Counted from the stretch's first letter, positions 1 through 10,218 are shown. The stretch: DNA of 64,000 bases from Acidobacteriaceae bacterium KBS 146 (GCA_000688615.1 JHVA01000001.1:2046001-2110000); one strand, 5' to 3'. The notes: generated by a model from the sequence alone, not told the origin. Made by a program: numbers and translations.

Positions 1-256
1 CTGCTGGTTCTCCCAGAACCGCTTTGCAGACCAATCCCAGAATCACAGCGAGAACTGCATAGAAGAAGATGTACGCCCCGGAAGGACGCGAAAGCCCTCC
101 GGCGGAGTTGAATGCCGCTCCGGAGATCAGGATAAACAGAAGAGCGAAAAGGGCAAACGTAAGGGAGGTTCCCTGATAAATCTCGATCAGAAAGAGCAGG
201 ACCGCGAAGGCGGCAACCCGCGATAAAGGAATATGGACTGGAAAGGGGATCCGCAC
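1..256 (-). CDS. Membrane protein, 3' part missing (runs off left edge)
   Basis: On the minus strand a frame is open from a GTG at 256 to the window edge, giving at least 85 residues. The translation is strongly hydrophobic after residue 13: it contains stretches such as VAAFAVLLFLIEIY, LTFALFALLFILISG and IFFYAVLAVILGLV, which read as three consecutive membrane segments. An in-frame stop lies about 75 nt upstream of the GTG, and AAGAGA just before it could be a weak ribosome-binding site. The family cannot be recognised from this fragment. It lies divergent to the HTH membrane protein that follows. The C-terminus is outside the window, so the fold and role stay open. Confidence 0.5.
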   Translation of the reverse strand, partial: MRIPFPVHIPLSRVAAFAVLLFLIEIYQGTSLTFALFALLFILISGAAFNSAGGLSRPSGAYIFFYAVLAVILGLVCKAVLGEPA

Positions 257-498
257 TCTCTTTAGTCTCTTTGGCCTGGCCTTTTCAGGAAGATGGGGGT
301 GCTCCAGCAGGAGGACTTTAAGGCTCCCCGCTGCTCAATTCTGGCCACGATAGAGGTCGACGGGGCTTGTCCAAATCATAGAGGTCGAGGAATGGTCAGT
401 CAAAGGAAGGGCGATATTACCTGCTTTCCGCCGGAAACCCATTTCGGGAAAGCGACCTAACTACTTTGATTCCAGTCATCTATAAGGATTCGATGGCT

Positions 499-527
499 TT
501 GACTTGAGGAAAATAGGGGAATATTCT
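499..527 (+). promoter_or_regulatory. Candidate sigma-70-type promoter of the HTH membrane protein
   Basis: TTGACT at 499-504 and TATTCT at 522-527 are separated by exactly 17 nt, five of six and four of six matches to the -35 and -10 consensus. Transcription would start near 534, about 50 nt before the ATG at 586. A small dyad CCTC...GAGG lies just before the start codon. The rest of 257-585 holds no gene I can support. Confidence 0.5.
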
Positions 528-585
528 GCCCAAAGCCGAGATTTATAAGGAAGATATAGATAATTCCTCAGGAAATGAGGCGGGA

Positions 586-1005
586 ATGGAACAGTTCGGC
601 GATGCATTGCGAGTGGAGCGTGAGAGCAAACGGATTACTCTTGAGACCATCTGCGAAGTCACGAAAGTATCCATTCGTCATCTTGAGGCGCTGGAAGCGG
701 GGCGCTATACCGAGCTTCCGGGTGGAGTTTTTCGCAGGGGCATACTACGAAGCTATCTGAGTGCCGTCGGGCTTGACGAAACAGGCTGGGTAGAGCGGTT
801 CGATATGGAACTGCGGGAATCCGTCTCACCAAATGAGCAGGAAGGCTGGACCGAATTTGCCGAAAATGTGCGACGAAACCGCGGCGGCCGGTCAGGTTCC
901 GGAATCGATTCGCGGTGGGTCGGCGTCGCAGTGATGATTGCTGTGCTCGTTGTGCTGAGCTGGGGCGTATGGAAGTTCGTCCTGCACGGCAGGCTGTTCC
1001 TCTGA
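586..1005 (+). CDS. RodZ-like helix-turn-helix protein with C-terminal membrane anchor
   Basis: A 139-residue protein. Residues 3-65 form an XRE/HTH_25-type helix-turn-helix of the RodZ N-terminal kind (SKRITLETICEVTKVSIRHL, then the LEAGRYTELPGGVFRRGILR stretch typical of that family). A single hydrophobic segment, VGVAVMIAVLVVLSWGVWKF, lies at about 112-131 and only a few residues follow it. The long periplasmic domain of full RodZ is therefore absent. The start is fixed by GAGGCGGGA immediately before the ATG. In the family such proteins connect the cytoskeleton or act as membrane-bound regulators; the short form here could be either. A plausible promoter lies at 499-527. The next gene encodes an outer-membrane receptor and there is no sign of a shared operon. 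Confidence 0.7.
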   Translation: MEQFGDALRVERESKRITLETICEVTKVSIRHLEALEAGRYTELPGGVFRRGILRSYLSAVGLDETGWVERFDMELRESVSPNEQEGWTEFAENVRRNRGGRSGSGIDSRWVGVAVMIAVLVVLSWGVWKFVLHGRLFL

Positions 1006-1217
1006 CCTTAGTCGGCGATAAGCGCTGGCAGGAATCGCTTTAAGCGGTGACGGGTACACAACAAACTGATTGACATGGGAGAGGGGAAAGAGTAACTCTC
1101 TTTTCACAATTCAAATGTCTGCCGGGGAGAGTTAGCGGTAAAGCCTGCGGCAAATGAGTGAAAACAGACAGCCGGAAGATATCTGGCGATGCACTACTTT
1201 TTTTTGAGGAGACAGTG

Positions 1218-4200
1218 ATGACGGGATTCAGGCTTTTTGCCTGTCGCGCGATGATGTTCATCGCAGCGGCAGTCTTGGTCCTGGCCTGGGGTGCGCAAAG
1301 CGCCTGGGCTCAGAATGTTCTTGGTAGTATCAGCGGAAATGTAACCGACGTTAGCGGAGCTGCAATCAGTGGCGCCACCGTTTCGATTCTGAATATAGAT
1401 CGGAACCAGGTCGTGCGCACGGTGACAACCAACGGCAGCGGAAACTATGCGGCTCCCACGCTTCCGCTTGGCGGATACACCGTAACGGTGTCGGCTCCAG
1501 GGTTCGGCGATCAGGTGATCAAGGGTATCGTGCTTCACGTCAACGATGCTCTTTCGATCGATGCAAGGCTCCATCCGGGCGCGGTACAGGAGGTTGTGGT
1601 CACTGCGGATGCCCTGGCCATCAACACAGAGAATGCAACCCAGGCAGGCCTGATCAATGGGACGCAGGTGCGTGAACTCGTACTTTCCAGCCGCAACTAT
1701 GAACAGCTGGTGGGCCTGCAACCTGGTGTCGCTTACACGGGCGGCGATCAGATTTATATCGGCAACTCCAGCCCCAACGGCGCGACCAATGTCGTGAACT
1801 TCTCGGTGAACGGCTCACGTACCAGCGGAAACGCCTGGACGGTCGATGGCGCCGATAATGTAGACCGCGGATCGAACTTCACGCTGCTGACCTATCCTTC
1901 GGTTGATGCGATCGCCGAATTCAAGACCCTGCGTGGCACCTATCAGGCAGAGTTTGGCCGATCGGCAAGCGGGCAGGTCAATGTCATTACACGCTCCGGC
2001 ACAAACAACTTTCACGGAAGCGCGTACGAGTTTGTCCGGAACGATATCTTCAACGCGAACGACACGCTGAACAAGCTGACGACCAGCCCTTCCGGTGCAG
2101 CCAAGACGACCTCACCCCGCAGTCTATTGCGATACAACGACTTCGGTTACACGATCGGTGGCCCAGTCTGGTTGCCGAAGGTTTATGACGGCCGGAAACA
2201 TGGCACCTACTTCTTCTTCTCGCAGGAGCTGCGTCGCGTTATCACGTATAAGCCGGTGACGCTGGTCGGCGTTCCCAGCACCAACGAACGCCAGGGCATC
2301 TTCACGCAGCCAGTCTGCACTGCAGGCAACACCGTGCAGTCCACAGGTAAGTGCACCAATGGGGGAAACACTAACGTTGCCATCACCAGCCCCCTTGCAC
2401 AGGCCTATCTAAAGGACATCTACTCACATGTCGGGACACCGGATGCTACCGGTACGCTGGTGACGCCTCCTCAGCGCAACCTTTTTAATGGCAATCAGCA
2501 GATCGTCCGGCTCGATCAGCAACTGGGGCAGAAGCTGAATGTGTTCTTCCGGTTTATCCATGACTCCATTCCGACGCAAGAACCGGGCGGCCTGTTTCAG
2601 GGCACTGGATACCCCGGTGTGAATACGACAAACACCAATGCCCCAGGCAAGATCTATCTTGGCCACGCAACGTACACCGTAACGCCTACCTTCCTGATCG
2701 ATGGCGGCTATGCCTATTCTTACGGCGCCCTGTTGAGCGATCCAGTGGGTCTGGCTGCAAATGCCAACTCGCCTGATATCAAACCCACGCTGCCATTTGC
2801 CTCGACGCTTGCACGCGTTCCGGCGCTCACCTTTTCCAGCGGAACCACAATTACCACATACGGTCCGTATCGCGACTACAACAAGAATCACAACATCTTC
2901 GTGAACGTAACGAAGATGCTGGGGAATCACACCTTGAAGTTCGGTGTGGATTACAACCACTACAACAAGACGGAGAACAATGCCGGAGCCAATGCTGGCA
3001 GCTTCGCCTTTACCAACGGAAACCTCCCGACCGGATCGAAGGCCCAACCCTATCAGCAGGCATGGGCGAATTTCCTGACTGGGTTTGTCTCGACGTTCTC
3101 GCAGGCGTCCTACGATGTAACTCCGAGCGTCACCGCCAATCAGATTGAAGGGTATGTGCAGGATGACTGGAAGGTCACGCCTCGTTTGACCCTCAACGTG
3201 GGCGTGCGTTACTCCCACTTTGGTCAGCCGACGGATGCAAATCATCAGCTGACGACCTTTGATCCATCGCTGTACAGCGCCAGCAGTGCGCCCACAGTCG
3301 ACAAGAACGGGCTTATCTGCGTGGTCGGCGCGCCTTGCACAGGAACGACGCCGAACGGGAATGTCACGAAGGATCAGGCAATCACGAACGGAGTCAGCAT
3401 CAACGGGAAGAACTCTCCGTATGGGGACAAGATTGCCGAGAACGATAAGTACAACTTCGCCCCGCGAGTCGGCTTCGCCTTCGATGTCTTCGGAGACGGC
3501 AAGACTTCGCTGCGTGGAGGTTATGGCATCGCTTACGATTCCTCGCTCTTTGGCATCTACGAGCAAAACATCTTTCAGAACCCTCCTTTCGTAAACACGC
3601 CTACGATCTCGAACACAACTTTCGATAATCCTGCAGCAGTTTCAGCCAATGTCAGCTATGCTGCGCAGGTCCTTCGCGCAACGTCGCCGAAGTTCCGCAC
3701 CCCCTACAACCAGCAGTGGTCTCTGAACGTGCAGCAGCAGATGCCCGGCGGAGTGTTCACGGAGATCTCGTACGTCGGAAGCCAGCAGGATCACCTCCTG
3801 GGTCTTGTGGACATCAACCAGGCGCCGGTCGGAGCATGGGCCGCGGCCAATCCAGGTACCTCTGTCACCAGCGGCAATGTCACACAGCTGAATGCCTATC
3901 GCCCCTTCAAGGGCTACAGCGCCATCAACTCTGTACTGCCGATCTTCTCCGGCAACTATCACTCGCTGCAGGCTTCGGCACGCAGGCAGTGGTCGCATGG
4001 CACGCTGGTTGCCGCCAACTACACCTGGTCGCATGCATTGACCAATGCTAACGCGGACCGTAGCGGAGCTCCGCAGATCTCCTCTAATACCCGCGCTGAG
4101 TATGGTCCTTCAGCAGCCGACCGCAGACACATGTTCAACGCCAATGCGGTCTACGCCCTGCCCTTCTTCTACGAGCAGCGCGGCTTCGTGGGCCACATCC

Positions 4201-4697
4201 TTGGCGGATGGGAGGTTTCCGGTCTTGGCTACTTCAACACCGGCCTGCCTCTGAACGTGACGACTTCCGCGCTTGATCCTGCCGGAGTCGGCGTGGTTCT
4301 CAGCTCAAGCGTCTCCAGCGGACGGCCGGACCGCGTCGGCGATCCAAACCAGGGCACGCCTGGCAACCCCATCCACAACCGTCAGCACTGGTTCAACATC
4401 AATGCCTTCAGTGCGGTTCCGGCGGGACAGGTTCGCGGTGGCAATGCTCAACGCAATGTAGTCCAGGGTCCGGGATGGGCGCGCGTCGATACCGGTCTGT
4501 TCAAAAACCTGAACATCACCGAATCGATGCACCTGCAGTTCCGCGGCGAGGCCTTCAACGTCTTCAACCACACAAACCCCGATGGCATCAGCACGTCGAG
4601 CCTGATCAGCACAAGTGGCTTCAGCTCCACGGCTGGAAACATCACGAGCTATCGCGACAAGCGCATTCTGCAGCTGGGAGCGAAGTTTATCTTCTAA
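1218..4697 (+). CDS. Oar-like TonB-dependent receptor with carboxypeptidase-regulatory domain
   Basis: A 1159-residue outer-membrane protein. The ATG at 1218 is preferred because GAGGAGACAG precedes it and a signal peptide follows (hydrophobic FIAAAVLVLAWG, cleavage after SAWA). Residues about 32-120 are a carboxypeptidase-regulatory-like beta-sandwich (GSISGNVTDVSGAAISGATV). A plug domain follows (NVVNFSVNGSRTSGNAWTVDG; FGRSASGQVNVITRSGTN), then a long beta-barrel ending LQLGAKFIF with the C-terminal Phe expected of barrel proteins. Such Oar-like receptors are abundant in Acidobacteria and are thought to take up large ligands such as oligosaccharides or to help secretion. The substrate cannot be read from sequence. 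An intrinsic terminator follows, so it is probably monocistronic. A paralogue lies at 44734-48051. Confidence 0.85.
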   Translation: MTGFRLFACRAMMFIAAAVLVLAWGAQSAWAQNVLGSISGNVTDVSGAAISGATVSILNIDRNQVVRTVTTNGSGNYAAPTLPLGGYTVTVSAPGFGDQVIKGIVLHVNDALSIDARLHPGAVQEVVVTADALAINTENATQAGLINGTQVRELVLSSRNYEQLVGLQPGVAYTGGDQIYIGNSSPNGATNVVNFSVNGSRTSGNAWTVDGADNVDRGSNFTLLTYPSVDAIAEFKTLRGTYQAEFGRSASGQVNVITRSGTNNFHGSAYEFVRNDIFNANDTLNKLTTSPSGAAKTTSPRSLLRYNDFGYTIGGPVWLPKVYDGRKHGTYFFFSQELRRVITYKPVTLVGVPSTNERQGIFTQPVCTAGNTVQSTGKCTNGGNTNVAITSPLAQAYLKDIYSHVGTPDATGTLVTPPQRNLFNGNQQIVRLDQQLGQKLNVFFRFIHDSIPTQEPGGLFQGTGYPGVNTTNTNAPGKIYLGHATYTVTPTFLIDGGYAYSYGALLSDPVGLAANANSPDIKPTLPFASTLARVPALTFSSGTTITTYGPYRDYNKNHNIFVNVTKMLGNHTLKFGVDYNHYNKTENNAGANAGSFAFTNGNLPTGSKAQPYQQAWANFLTGFVSTFSQASYDVTPSVTANQIEGYVQDDWKVTPRLTLNVGVRYSHFGQPTDANHQLTTFDPSLYSASSAPTVDKNGLICVVGAPCTGTTPNGNVTKDQAITNGVSINGKNSPYGDKIAENDKYNFAPRVGFAFDVFGDGKTSLRGGYGIAYDSSLFGIYEQNIFQNPPFVNTPTISNTTFDNPAAVSANVSYAAQVLRATSPKFRTPYNQQWSLNVQQQMPGGVFTEISYVGSQQDHLLGLVDINQAPVGAWAAANPGTSVTSGNVTQLNAYRPFKGYSAINSVLPIFSGNYHSLQASARRQWSHGTLVAANYTWSHALTNANADRSGAPQISSNTRAEYGPSAADRRHMFNANAVYALPFFYEQRGFVGHILGGWEVSGLGYFNTGLPLNVTTSALDPAGVGVVLSSSVSSGRPDRVGDPNQGTPGNPIHNRQHWFNINAFSAVPAGQVRGGNAQRNVVQGPGWARVDTGLFKNLNITESMHLQFRGEAFNVFNHTNPDGISTSSLISTSGFSSTAGNITSYRDKRILQLGAKFIF

Positions 4698-4722
4698 GTC
4701 GTTTCATTTGAGTTTTCCACGG

Positions 4723-4750
4723 GCGCCTGCCTGACGGCAGGCGCTTCTTT
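4723..4750 (+). terminator. Intrinsic terminator after the Oar-like receptor
   Basis: A perfect 9-bp GC-rich stem (GCGCCTGCC / GGCAGGCGC, 4723-4731 and 4736-4744) with a TGAC loop is followed by TTCTTT. It lies 25 nt after the receptor stop codon. Confidence 0.8.
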
Positions 4751-4867
4751 CCGTCTGCGGGGACAGCGCCTGAACGCCGTTTAATGCTGGAATCCTACCG
4801 TTTGCCACGCTTGATCTCCACTGGGTGGGTAACTTCGCTACTTCCTTCTACAAAAGGTAAAATAGGA

Positions 4868-4881
4868 GGGTTGTACAACCC
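4868..4881. promoter_or_regulatory. Perfect 14-bp palindrome in the metK leader
   Basis: GGGTTGTACAACCC is a perfect palindrome. It overlaps the end of an AGGAGG motif (4864-4869) and ends directly before an ATG at 4882. It could be an operator or a small RNA hairpin controlling metK, or chance. No SAM riboswitch core was recognised in this leader. Confidence 0.3.
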
Positions 4882-4926
4882 ATGGGGACCTGGCTTACTG
4901 AGAGCCGCCCTCTGAAGGAGCTTCAT

Positions 4927-6096
4927 TTGGCTACACGCGAGCGTTTTCTGTTTACCAGCGAGTCCGTTACCGAAGGCCATCCGGACAAGATCGCCGATCA
5001 GGTTTCTGATGCCATTCTTGATGCCTGCCTGGCACAAGACCCTTACAGCCGTGTGGCGTGCGAGACCCTGACCTGCACGGGTCTGGTGGTCATCGCGGGC
5101 GAGATCACCACCAAGGCATACGTCGACTTCCAGAGCCTGGTACGCGGAACCATCGCTGCGATTGGTTACGACAACGCTCTTTATGGCTTTGACTCCAACA
5201 CCTGTGCCGTCATCTCGACGATCAACAAACAGTCGGGCGATATAGCGATGGGCGTCGATACAGGCGGAGCCGGTGATCAGGGAATGATGTTCGGCTACGC
5301 CACGAACGAGACTCCCGAGCTTATGCCAACTCCGATCTCGCTGGCACATCGTCTCGCCCTGCGATTGAGCGAGGTCCGCAAGAACGGCCAGATGTCGTAC
5401 CTGCGTCCCGACGGCAAAAGCCAGGTCACTGTAGAGTACGACTCCAACCACAAGCCGGTTCGCGTGGACGCTGTCGTTATCTCGACCCAGCATGCGGAGA
5501 CCGTCGGTAACGATGAGCTGCGCGCCGACATTCTGAAGAATGTCATCCAGGCGGTGATTCCTGCCGAGCTTCTGGACGAGAACACCAAGTACCACATCAA
5601 TCCCACCGGCCGATTCGTGGTCGGCGGTCCGATGGGCGATACCGGCCTGACCGGACGCAAGATCATCGTGGACACCTATGGCGGTATGGGCCGTCACGGC
5701 GGCGGAGCCTTCAGCGGAAAGGATGCGACCAAGGTCGACCGTTCGGCTGCTTACATGGCGCGTTATGTAGCGAAGAACATCGTTGCCGCAGGCCTTGCCG
5801 ACCGTTGCGAGGTTCAGCTCGCTTATGCGATCGGCGTAGCCGAGCCAGTGAGCGTGCGTGTCGACACCTTCGAGACCGGAAAGATCGACGAGACGAAGCT
5901 GGTGGAGTTGGTTCGCAAGAACTTCTTATTGACGCCGAAGGGCATCATCGAGAGCCTTCAGTTGCGTCGCCCCATCTTCAAGGCGACCGCAGCGTACGGA
6001 CACTTCGGGCGCACTGGAGAGAGCTTCACCTGGGAGGCGACGGACAAAGCCGCCGCGCTCAAGGAGCAGGCGCAGACACTCACCACTACAAAATAG
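4927..6096 (+). CDS. metK: S-adenosylmethionine synthetase
   Basis: Makes S-adenosylmethionine from methionine and ATP in the cytoplasm. Family signatures are clear: [19 protein letters not shown] at the N-terminus (ATP-binding His and Asp), the [12 protein letters not shown] motif, [15 protein letters not shown], and the usual C-terminal domain. I place the start at the TTG at 4927, which has AAGGAG six nt upstream and gives the family-typical [10 protein letters not shown]-terminus (389 aa). An in-frame ATG at 4882 behind AGGAGG would add 15 unconserved residues and remains possible. A strong terminator follows at 6115. Together with ahcY 2.7 kb downstream it forms the SAM/SAH part of the methyl cycle, although ada and a transporter lie between them. 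Confidence 0.93.
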   Translation: MATRERFLFTSESVTEGHPDKIADQVSDAILDACLAQDPYSRVACETLTCTGLVVIAGEITTKAYVDFQSLVRGTIAAIGYDNALYGFDSNTCAVISTINKQSGDIAMGVDTGGAGDQGMMFGYATNETPELMPTPISLAHRLALRLSEVRKNGQMSYLRPDGKSQVTVEYDSNHKPVRVDAVVISTQHAETVGNDELRADILKNVIQAVIPAELLDENTKYHINPTGRFVVGGPMGDTGLTGRKIIVDTYGGMGRHGGGAFSGKDATKVDRSAAYMARYVAKNIVAAGLADRCEVQLAYAIGVAEPVSVRVDTFETGKIDETKLVELVRKNFLLTPKGIIESLQLRRPIFKATAAYGHFGRTGESFTWEATDKAAALKEQAQTLTTTK

Positions 6097-6114
6097 CTTT
6101 TGGATTTACCTTCA

Positions 6115-6146
6115 GGGCGAGCCCATGCGGCTCGCCCTTTTGTTTT
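6115..6146 (+). terminator. Intrinsic terminator after metK
   Basis: A perfect 9-bp stem GGGCGAGCC / GGCTCGCCC (6115-6123, 6129-6137), loop CATGC, is followed by TTTTGTTTT. Confidence 0.88.
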
Positions 6147-6198
6147 GAACGAACAAAACGGAGTGTGGTCTCAAGGGATGTTGGAGGAAGATACTTTC

Positions 6199-7299
6199 AT
6201 GATGATGCCAGCGGTCAAAATCACTGATATCTCCTCCGCCAGGCAATGGCAACAGGTACTGGAACGCGATGCCAGCGCTGACGGCAGTTTTTTTTACGCA
6301 GTCCGATCCACGGGGATCGTCTGCAAGCCAAGCTGTCCAAGTCGTCGGCCCGTACGGCAGAACGTGGAGTTTTTTTCGAACCTCCAAGAGGCCATCAAGG
6401 CAGGATTCAGGCCGTGCCGAAGATGCCACCCGGAACGCACCACGCCGGCACCCGACCCGCACGTCGGCGCCGTAGCCCTGGCAGCGAGATATCTGCACCA
6501 GCACGCCGGAGAGCGGATCACAACGAGTGATCTTGCAAAGGCATCGGGGATCAACCGGCTGGCGCTTCATCGAGCGTTCCATCGCATCTTTGGAATCAGC
6601 CCTGCTCAATACGCGAGGCAGCAACGCCTTAAATCTTTCGATACCAGCATCAGGGAGTCGACTATGCGAGTTACAGACGCAATCTACACTGCGGGCTTCG
6701 GGTCCAGCAGCAGGCTCTACGAGAACAGCAATGCGCAGCTGGGCATGACACCCCGCGAGATGAGAAACGGGGCCGAGGGAATTGCGATCCGTTATGCAAC
6801 GACTGACAGCCCATTAGGAAGAATGCTGGTCGCGGCGACGGAGAAAGGTATCTGCACCATTGCGTTTGGTGAAGAGGATGGCGAGATGGCCAGGGCTTTG
6901 CGCGAGCGCTTTCCTCACGCGGCACTGACTCAAGAGATTCCAAAGAGCGGATGGCTGGCAGAGGCGATTGCCTTTATCACCGCTCAGATGAGCGAGCATC
7001 CCACAGCCGCATCGTTCCCTCTCGATGTTCGGGCCACGGCATTTCAGCAACGCGTATGGAAGGCCCTGCAGCAGATTCCACGCGGCGAAACCCGTAGCTA
7101 CTCTCAGCTTGCAGCCGATCTTGGGTCGCCATCGGCAACCCGCGCCGTCGCAGGTGCCTGCGCTTCAAACCCTGTTGCGGTTGTCGTTCCGTGCCATCGC
7201 ATCGTCGGTAAGGACGGCTCCCTGACGGGTTATCGCTGGGGAACAGAACGTAAGAGGAAGCTGCTGGAGGCGGAAAAGAGGGTCGCGCATCTCTCCTGA
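6199..7299 (+). CDS. ada: Bifunctional Ada: AraC-type activator and methylated-DNA methyltransferase
   Basis: A 366-residue adaptive-response protein that removes methyl groups from DNA phosphotriesters and O6-methylguanine. In order it has the zinc/methyl-acceptor Ada domain (GIVCKPSCPSRRP and AGFRPCRRCHP supply the four Cys), an AraC-type HTH (ITTSDLAKASGINRLALHRA) and the C-terminal methyltransferase with the active-site PCHRIV motif followed by GSLTGYRWG. The size is close to E. coli Ada (354 aa). The start at 6199 is chosen because GGAGG lies 11 nt upstream; earlier in-frame ATGs fall in or near the metK terminator. In the family the methylated N-terminal domain activates transcription of the regulon. 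No ada box was identified here. Confidence 0.92.
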   Translation: MMMPAVKITDISSARQWQQVLERDASADGSFFYAVRSTGIVCKPSCPSRRPVRQNVEFFSNLQEAIKAGFRPCRRCHPERTTPAPDPHVGAVALAARYLHQHAGERITTSDLAKASGINRLALHRAFHRIFGISPAQYARQQRLKSFDTSIRESTMRVTDAIYTAGFGSSSRLYENSNAQLGMTPREMRNGAEGIAIRYATTDSPLGRMLVAATEKGICTIAFGEEDGEMARALRERFPHAALTQEIPKSGWLAEAIAFITAQMSEHPTAASFPLDVRATAFQQRVWKALQQIPRGETRSYSQLAADLGSPSATRAVAGACASNPVAVVVPCHRIVGKDGSLTGYRWGTERKRKLLEAEKRVAHLS

Positions 7300-7319
7300 G
7301 AACCTATACAGTAGGAGCG

Positions 7320-8648
7320 ATGCTACAGAGCGATACAGCGAACTCCACTCCCATCTCTGAGCGCGCGCTCTATCGCAAGATCACAAGGCGCCTGATTCCC
7401 TACCTGTTCCTCTTGTATATCGTCGCGTATGTCGATCGCGTCAATGTGGGCTTTGCTGCGCTGGATATGAAGCGGCAGCTTGGCTTCAGCGACACGGTTT
7501 ACGGTACAGGCGCAGCGATCTTCTTTCTTGGATATGCCCTCTTCGATATGCCGAGCAATCTGATGGCGCAGCGCTTCGGCACTCGCTTGTGGATTGCACG
7601 GATCATGATCTCGTGGGGTTTCATCGCTGCGTGCATGTCTTTTGTCCAATCCGCAGGCTCGTTCTACCTAATGCGATTTCTGCTCGGCGTTGGAGAAGCG
7701 GGATTTGTGCCGGGGATGCTGCTGTATCTCACCTACTGGTTTCCTTCCCACGAACGCGCACGCGCAGTCGCAAAGTTTATGACAGCTACCTCACTGGCGG
7801 GTGTTGTCGGTGCACCTTTATCGAGCGCATTGCTAAAGCTCGATGGTTTGTGGGGCCTGCAGGGGTGGCAGTGGCTCTTCATCGCAGAAGGCATCCCAAC
7901 GGTGCTGCTGGGCGTGTCTGTCTTATTCATCCTTAAAGATGGCCCGGCAGAGGCAAATTGGCTGCTTCCGGAAGAACGGCGATGGCTGATCAACGAGCTG
8001 GAGGTCGACCGTACACGCTACGGCGCAACCAGGCACCACTCCTTTGCCGATGCGTTCCGCCTTCCAGCGGTGTGGATACTCGCGTTTGTCTACGTCAGCA
8101 TTCAGATTGGCGTATACATCGTCAATCTGTGGATGCCGCTGATTCTCGACAGCCTCTCAGCCAATGTGGGACACGATGCGAGCATGATCGCCCGCTATGC
8201 GACGGTTCCCTACCTTCTTGCTGCCATCTTCACCGTCGTCGTGGGATGGAGCTCGGATCGGTGGAACGAACGCAGCGGGCATCTTGCCGGATGTATGGCA
8301 TTGGCAGCAGCTGGGTTTGCCTGGGCCGCAATGGCCAACAATGTCCCGATTGCGCTTTGCGCCTTCTGCCTGGCCGCTATGGGGTTATGGAGCACCATGG
8401 GCCCATTCTGGGCGTTGATGACACGCACCGTTGCGGGCACTGCGGCTGCTGCGGGAGTCGCTTTGATTACAACGCTTGGAGGCTTTGGAGGGTTTCTCGG
8501 GCCCTACCTGACAGGCCGCCTGAAGGATGCAACGCATAGCTTTTCCAACGGCCTGTATGCCGTGGGGATTTTGTGTCTCGGAGCAGCAATCGTTAGCGTG
8601 GCGACGCATTGGCTTCAGGGCAAAAGCTCTGTCAATCGAAGCGCTTAG
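7320..8648 (+). CDS. MFS transporter, anion:cation symporter (ACS) type
   Basis: A 442-residue inner-membrane permease with about 12 hydrophobic segments. The N-terminal pattern (ITRRLIPYLFLLYIVAYVDR, NVGFAALDMKRQLGFSDTVYG, GAAIFFLGYALFDMPSNLMA) is typical of the ACS family, which imports organic anions such as tartrate, phthalate or hexuronates with a cation. The FLLGVGEAGFVPGMLLYLTYWFP motif also fits. TAGGAGCG stands before the ATG. It starts 20 nt after ada and could be co-transcribed, but no functional link is evident. No catabolic genes accompany it, so the substrate is unknown. Confidence 0.85.
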   Translation: MLQSDTANSTPISERALYRKITRRLIPYLFLLYIVAYVDRVNVGFAALDMKRQLGFSDTVYGTGAAIFFLGYALFDMPSNLMAQRFGTRLWIARIMISWGFIAACMSFVQSAGSFYLMRFLLGVGEAGFVPGMLLYLTYWFPSHERARAVAKFMTATSLAGVVGAPLSSALLKLDGLWGLQGWQWLFIAEGIPTVLLGVSVLFILKDGPAEANWLLPEERRWLINELEVDRTRYGATRHHSFADAFRLPAVWILAFVYVSIQIGVYIVNLWMPLILDSLSANVGHDASMIARYATVPYLLAAIFTVVVGWSSDRWNERSGHLAGCMALAAAGFAWAAMANNVPIALCAFCLAAMGLWSTMGPFWALMTRTVAGTAAAAGVALITTLGGFGGFLGPYLTGRLKDATHSFSNGLYAVGILCLGAAIVSVATHWLQGKSSVNRSA

Positions 8649-8763
8649 TATGTCTGTTCCGGCCGGACGGACTGAATGGGATCAACATGCCTGGGTGATA
8701 TCCTAGAGAGGCACGGGACCATGGTATTGAGAACTTCCGACTTAGATAAACGAGGTGCCTTTA

Positions 8764-10200
8764 ATGGCGACAGCAACGATTGATAAAGCGGCAGTAGCAA
8801 CGGAATACAAGGTTGCGGATCTGTCATTGGCAGATTTTGGACGCAAAGAGATTGACATCGCCGAGCAGGAGATGCCCGGCCTCATGGCCATTCGCAACAA
8901 GTACGCTCCGTCCAAGCCGCTTGCGGGCGTGCGCGTCACCGGATCGCTCCACATGACGATCCAGACCGCCGTCCTGATCGAGACCATGGTTGCCCTCGGT
9001 GCCGACGTGCGTTGGGCAAGCTGTAACATCTTCTCCACACAGGACCACGCTGCTGCAGCCATCGCCGCAGCTGGCGTTCCCGTCTTCGCGTGGAAGGGTG
9101 AGACGCTCGAAGAGTACTGGTGGTGCACCGATCAGGCGTTGCGTCATAAGGGCGGCCTCGGCCCACAGATCGTCATCGACGATGGCGGCGATGTCACCCT
9201 GTTGATCCACAAGGGTGTGGATCTTGAGAAGGGCGATGACTGGGTCAATACTTCCTCCGGCAATCAAGAGGAGCAGGTCATCAAGAACCTGCTCAAAAAG
9301 ATTCACGCCGAAGACGCAACTCACTTCCAGAAGATCGCGAAGGAGTGGAAGGGCGTCGCCGAGGAGACGACAACCGGCGTCCATCGTCTCTACAAGATGA
9401 TGGAACAGGGCAAGCTGCTCGTTCCCGCCATCAACGTCAACGACTCCGTTACGAAGTCCAAGTTCGACAACTTGTACGGCTGCCGCGAATCCCTCGTCGA
9501 CGGAATCAAGCGTGCGACCGACGTTATGGTCGCAGGCAAGGTCGCTGTCGTCTGCGGTTACGGCGATGTAGGCAAGGGTTCCGCCCGCTCACTGCGCGGC
9601 ATGGGAGCGCGCGTCATCGTTACAGAGATCGACCCGATCAACGCGCTGCAAGCAGCGATGGAAGGCTACGAGGTCACCACGATCGAAGAGACACTCGGCC
9701 TCGGCGACATTTACGTCACCTGCACCGGGAACCTCGACGTCATCACCTACGAGCACATGCAGGCCATGAAGGACCAGGCGATCGTCTGCAACATCGGCCA
9801 CTTTGATAACGAGATTCAGATGGACGCGCTCAACACCGCCAAGGGAGTGACCCGGCTCAATATCAAACCGCAGGTCGACAAGTACACCCTGCCCGGCGGC
9901 AATGCAATCTTCGTCCTTGCCGAGGGCCGTCTCGTCAATCTTGGCTGCGCCACAGGCCATCCCAGCTTCGTCATGTCGAACAGCTTCTCGAACCAGACGC
10001 TCGCGGCTCTCGACCTGTGGAAGAACAAAGATATTTACAAGCCCGGTGTCTATATTCTTCCCAAGAAGCTCGACGAAGAGGTCGCTCGCCTTCACCTCGA
10101 GAAGATTGGTGTCAAGCTGACCACACTCTCGAAGAAGCAGGCAGACTACCTTGGAGTTGCTGTCGAGGGTCCTTACAAGTCAGAACAGTACCGGTACTAA
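8764..10200 (+). CDS. ahcY: S-adenosylhomocysteine hydrolase
   Basis: Splits S-adenosylhomocysteine into adenosine and homocysteine, using tightly bound NAD. The 478-residue protein carries the NAD-binding motif [20 protein letters not shown], the substrate-site stretches [15 protein letters not shown] and [14 protein letters not shown], and the family-specific C-terminus ending YKSEQYRY. The start is ATG 8764 with GAGGTG six nt upstream. It pairs functionally with metK. I looked for an SAH riboswitch in the 115-nt leader and did not recognise one. A hairpin follows the stop. Confidence 0.95.
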   Translation: MATATIDKAAVATEYKVADLSLADFGRKEIDIAEQEMPGLMAIRNKYAPSKPLAGVRVTGSLHMTIQTAVLIETMVALGADVRWASCNIFSTQDHAAAAIAAAGVPVFAWKGETLEEYWWCTDQALRHKGGLGPQIVIDDGGDVTLLIHKGVDLEKGDDWVNTSSGNQEEQVIKNLLKKIHAEDATHFQKIAKEWKGVAEETTTGVHRLYKMMEQGKLLVPAINVNDSVTKSKFDNLYGCRESLVDGIKRATDVMVAGKVAVVCGYGDVGKGSARSLRGMGARVIVTEIDPINALQAAMEGYEVTTIEETLGLGDIYVTCTGNLDVITYEHMQAMKDQAIVCNIGHFDNEIQMDALNTAKGVTRLNIKPQVDKYTLPGGNAIFVLAEGRLVNLGCATGHPSFVMSNSFSNQTLAALDLWKNKDIYKPGVYILPKKLDEEVARLHLEKIGVKLTTLSKKQADYLGVAVEGPYKSEQYRY

Positions 10201-10218
10201 ATTCCGAGCATCCCCGAG

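Noticed and set aside
4751..4926. SAM riboswitch before metK
   Set aside because: No conserved core of a known SAM riboswitch class was recognised; only a 14-bp palindrome is present.
8649..8763. SAH riboswitch before ahcY
   Set aside because: The 115-nt leader does not show the conserved SAH-aptamer segments.
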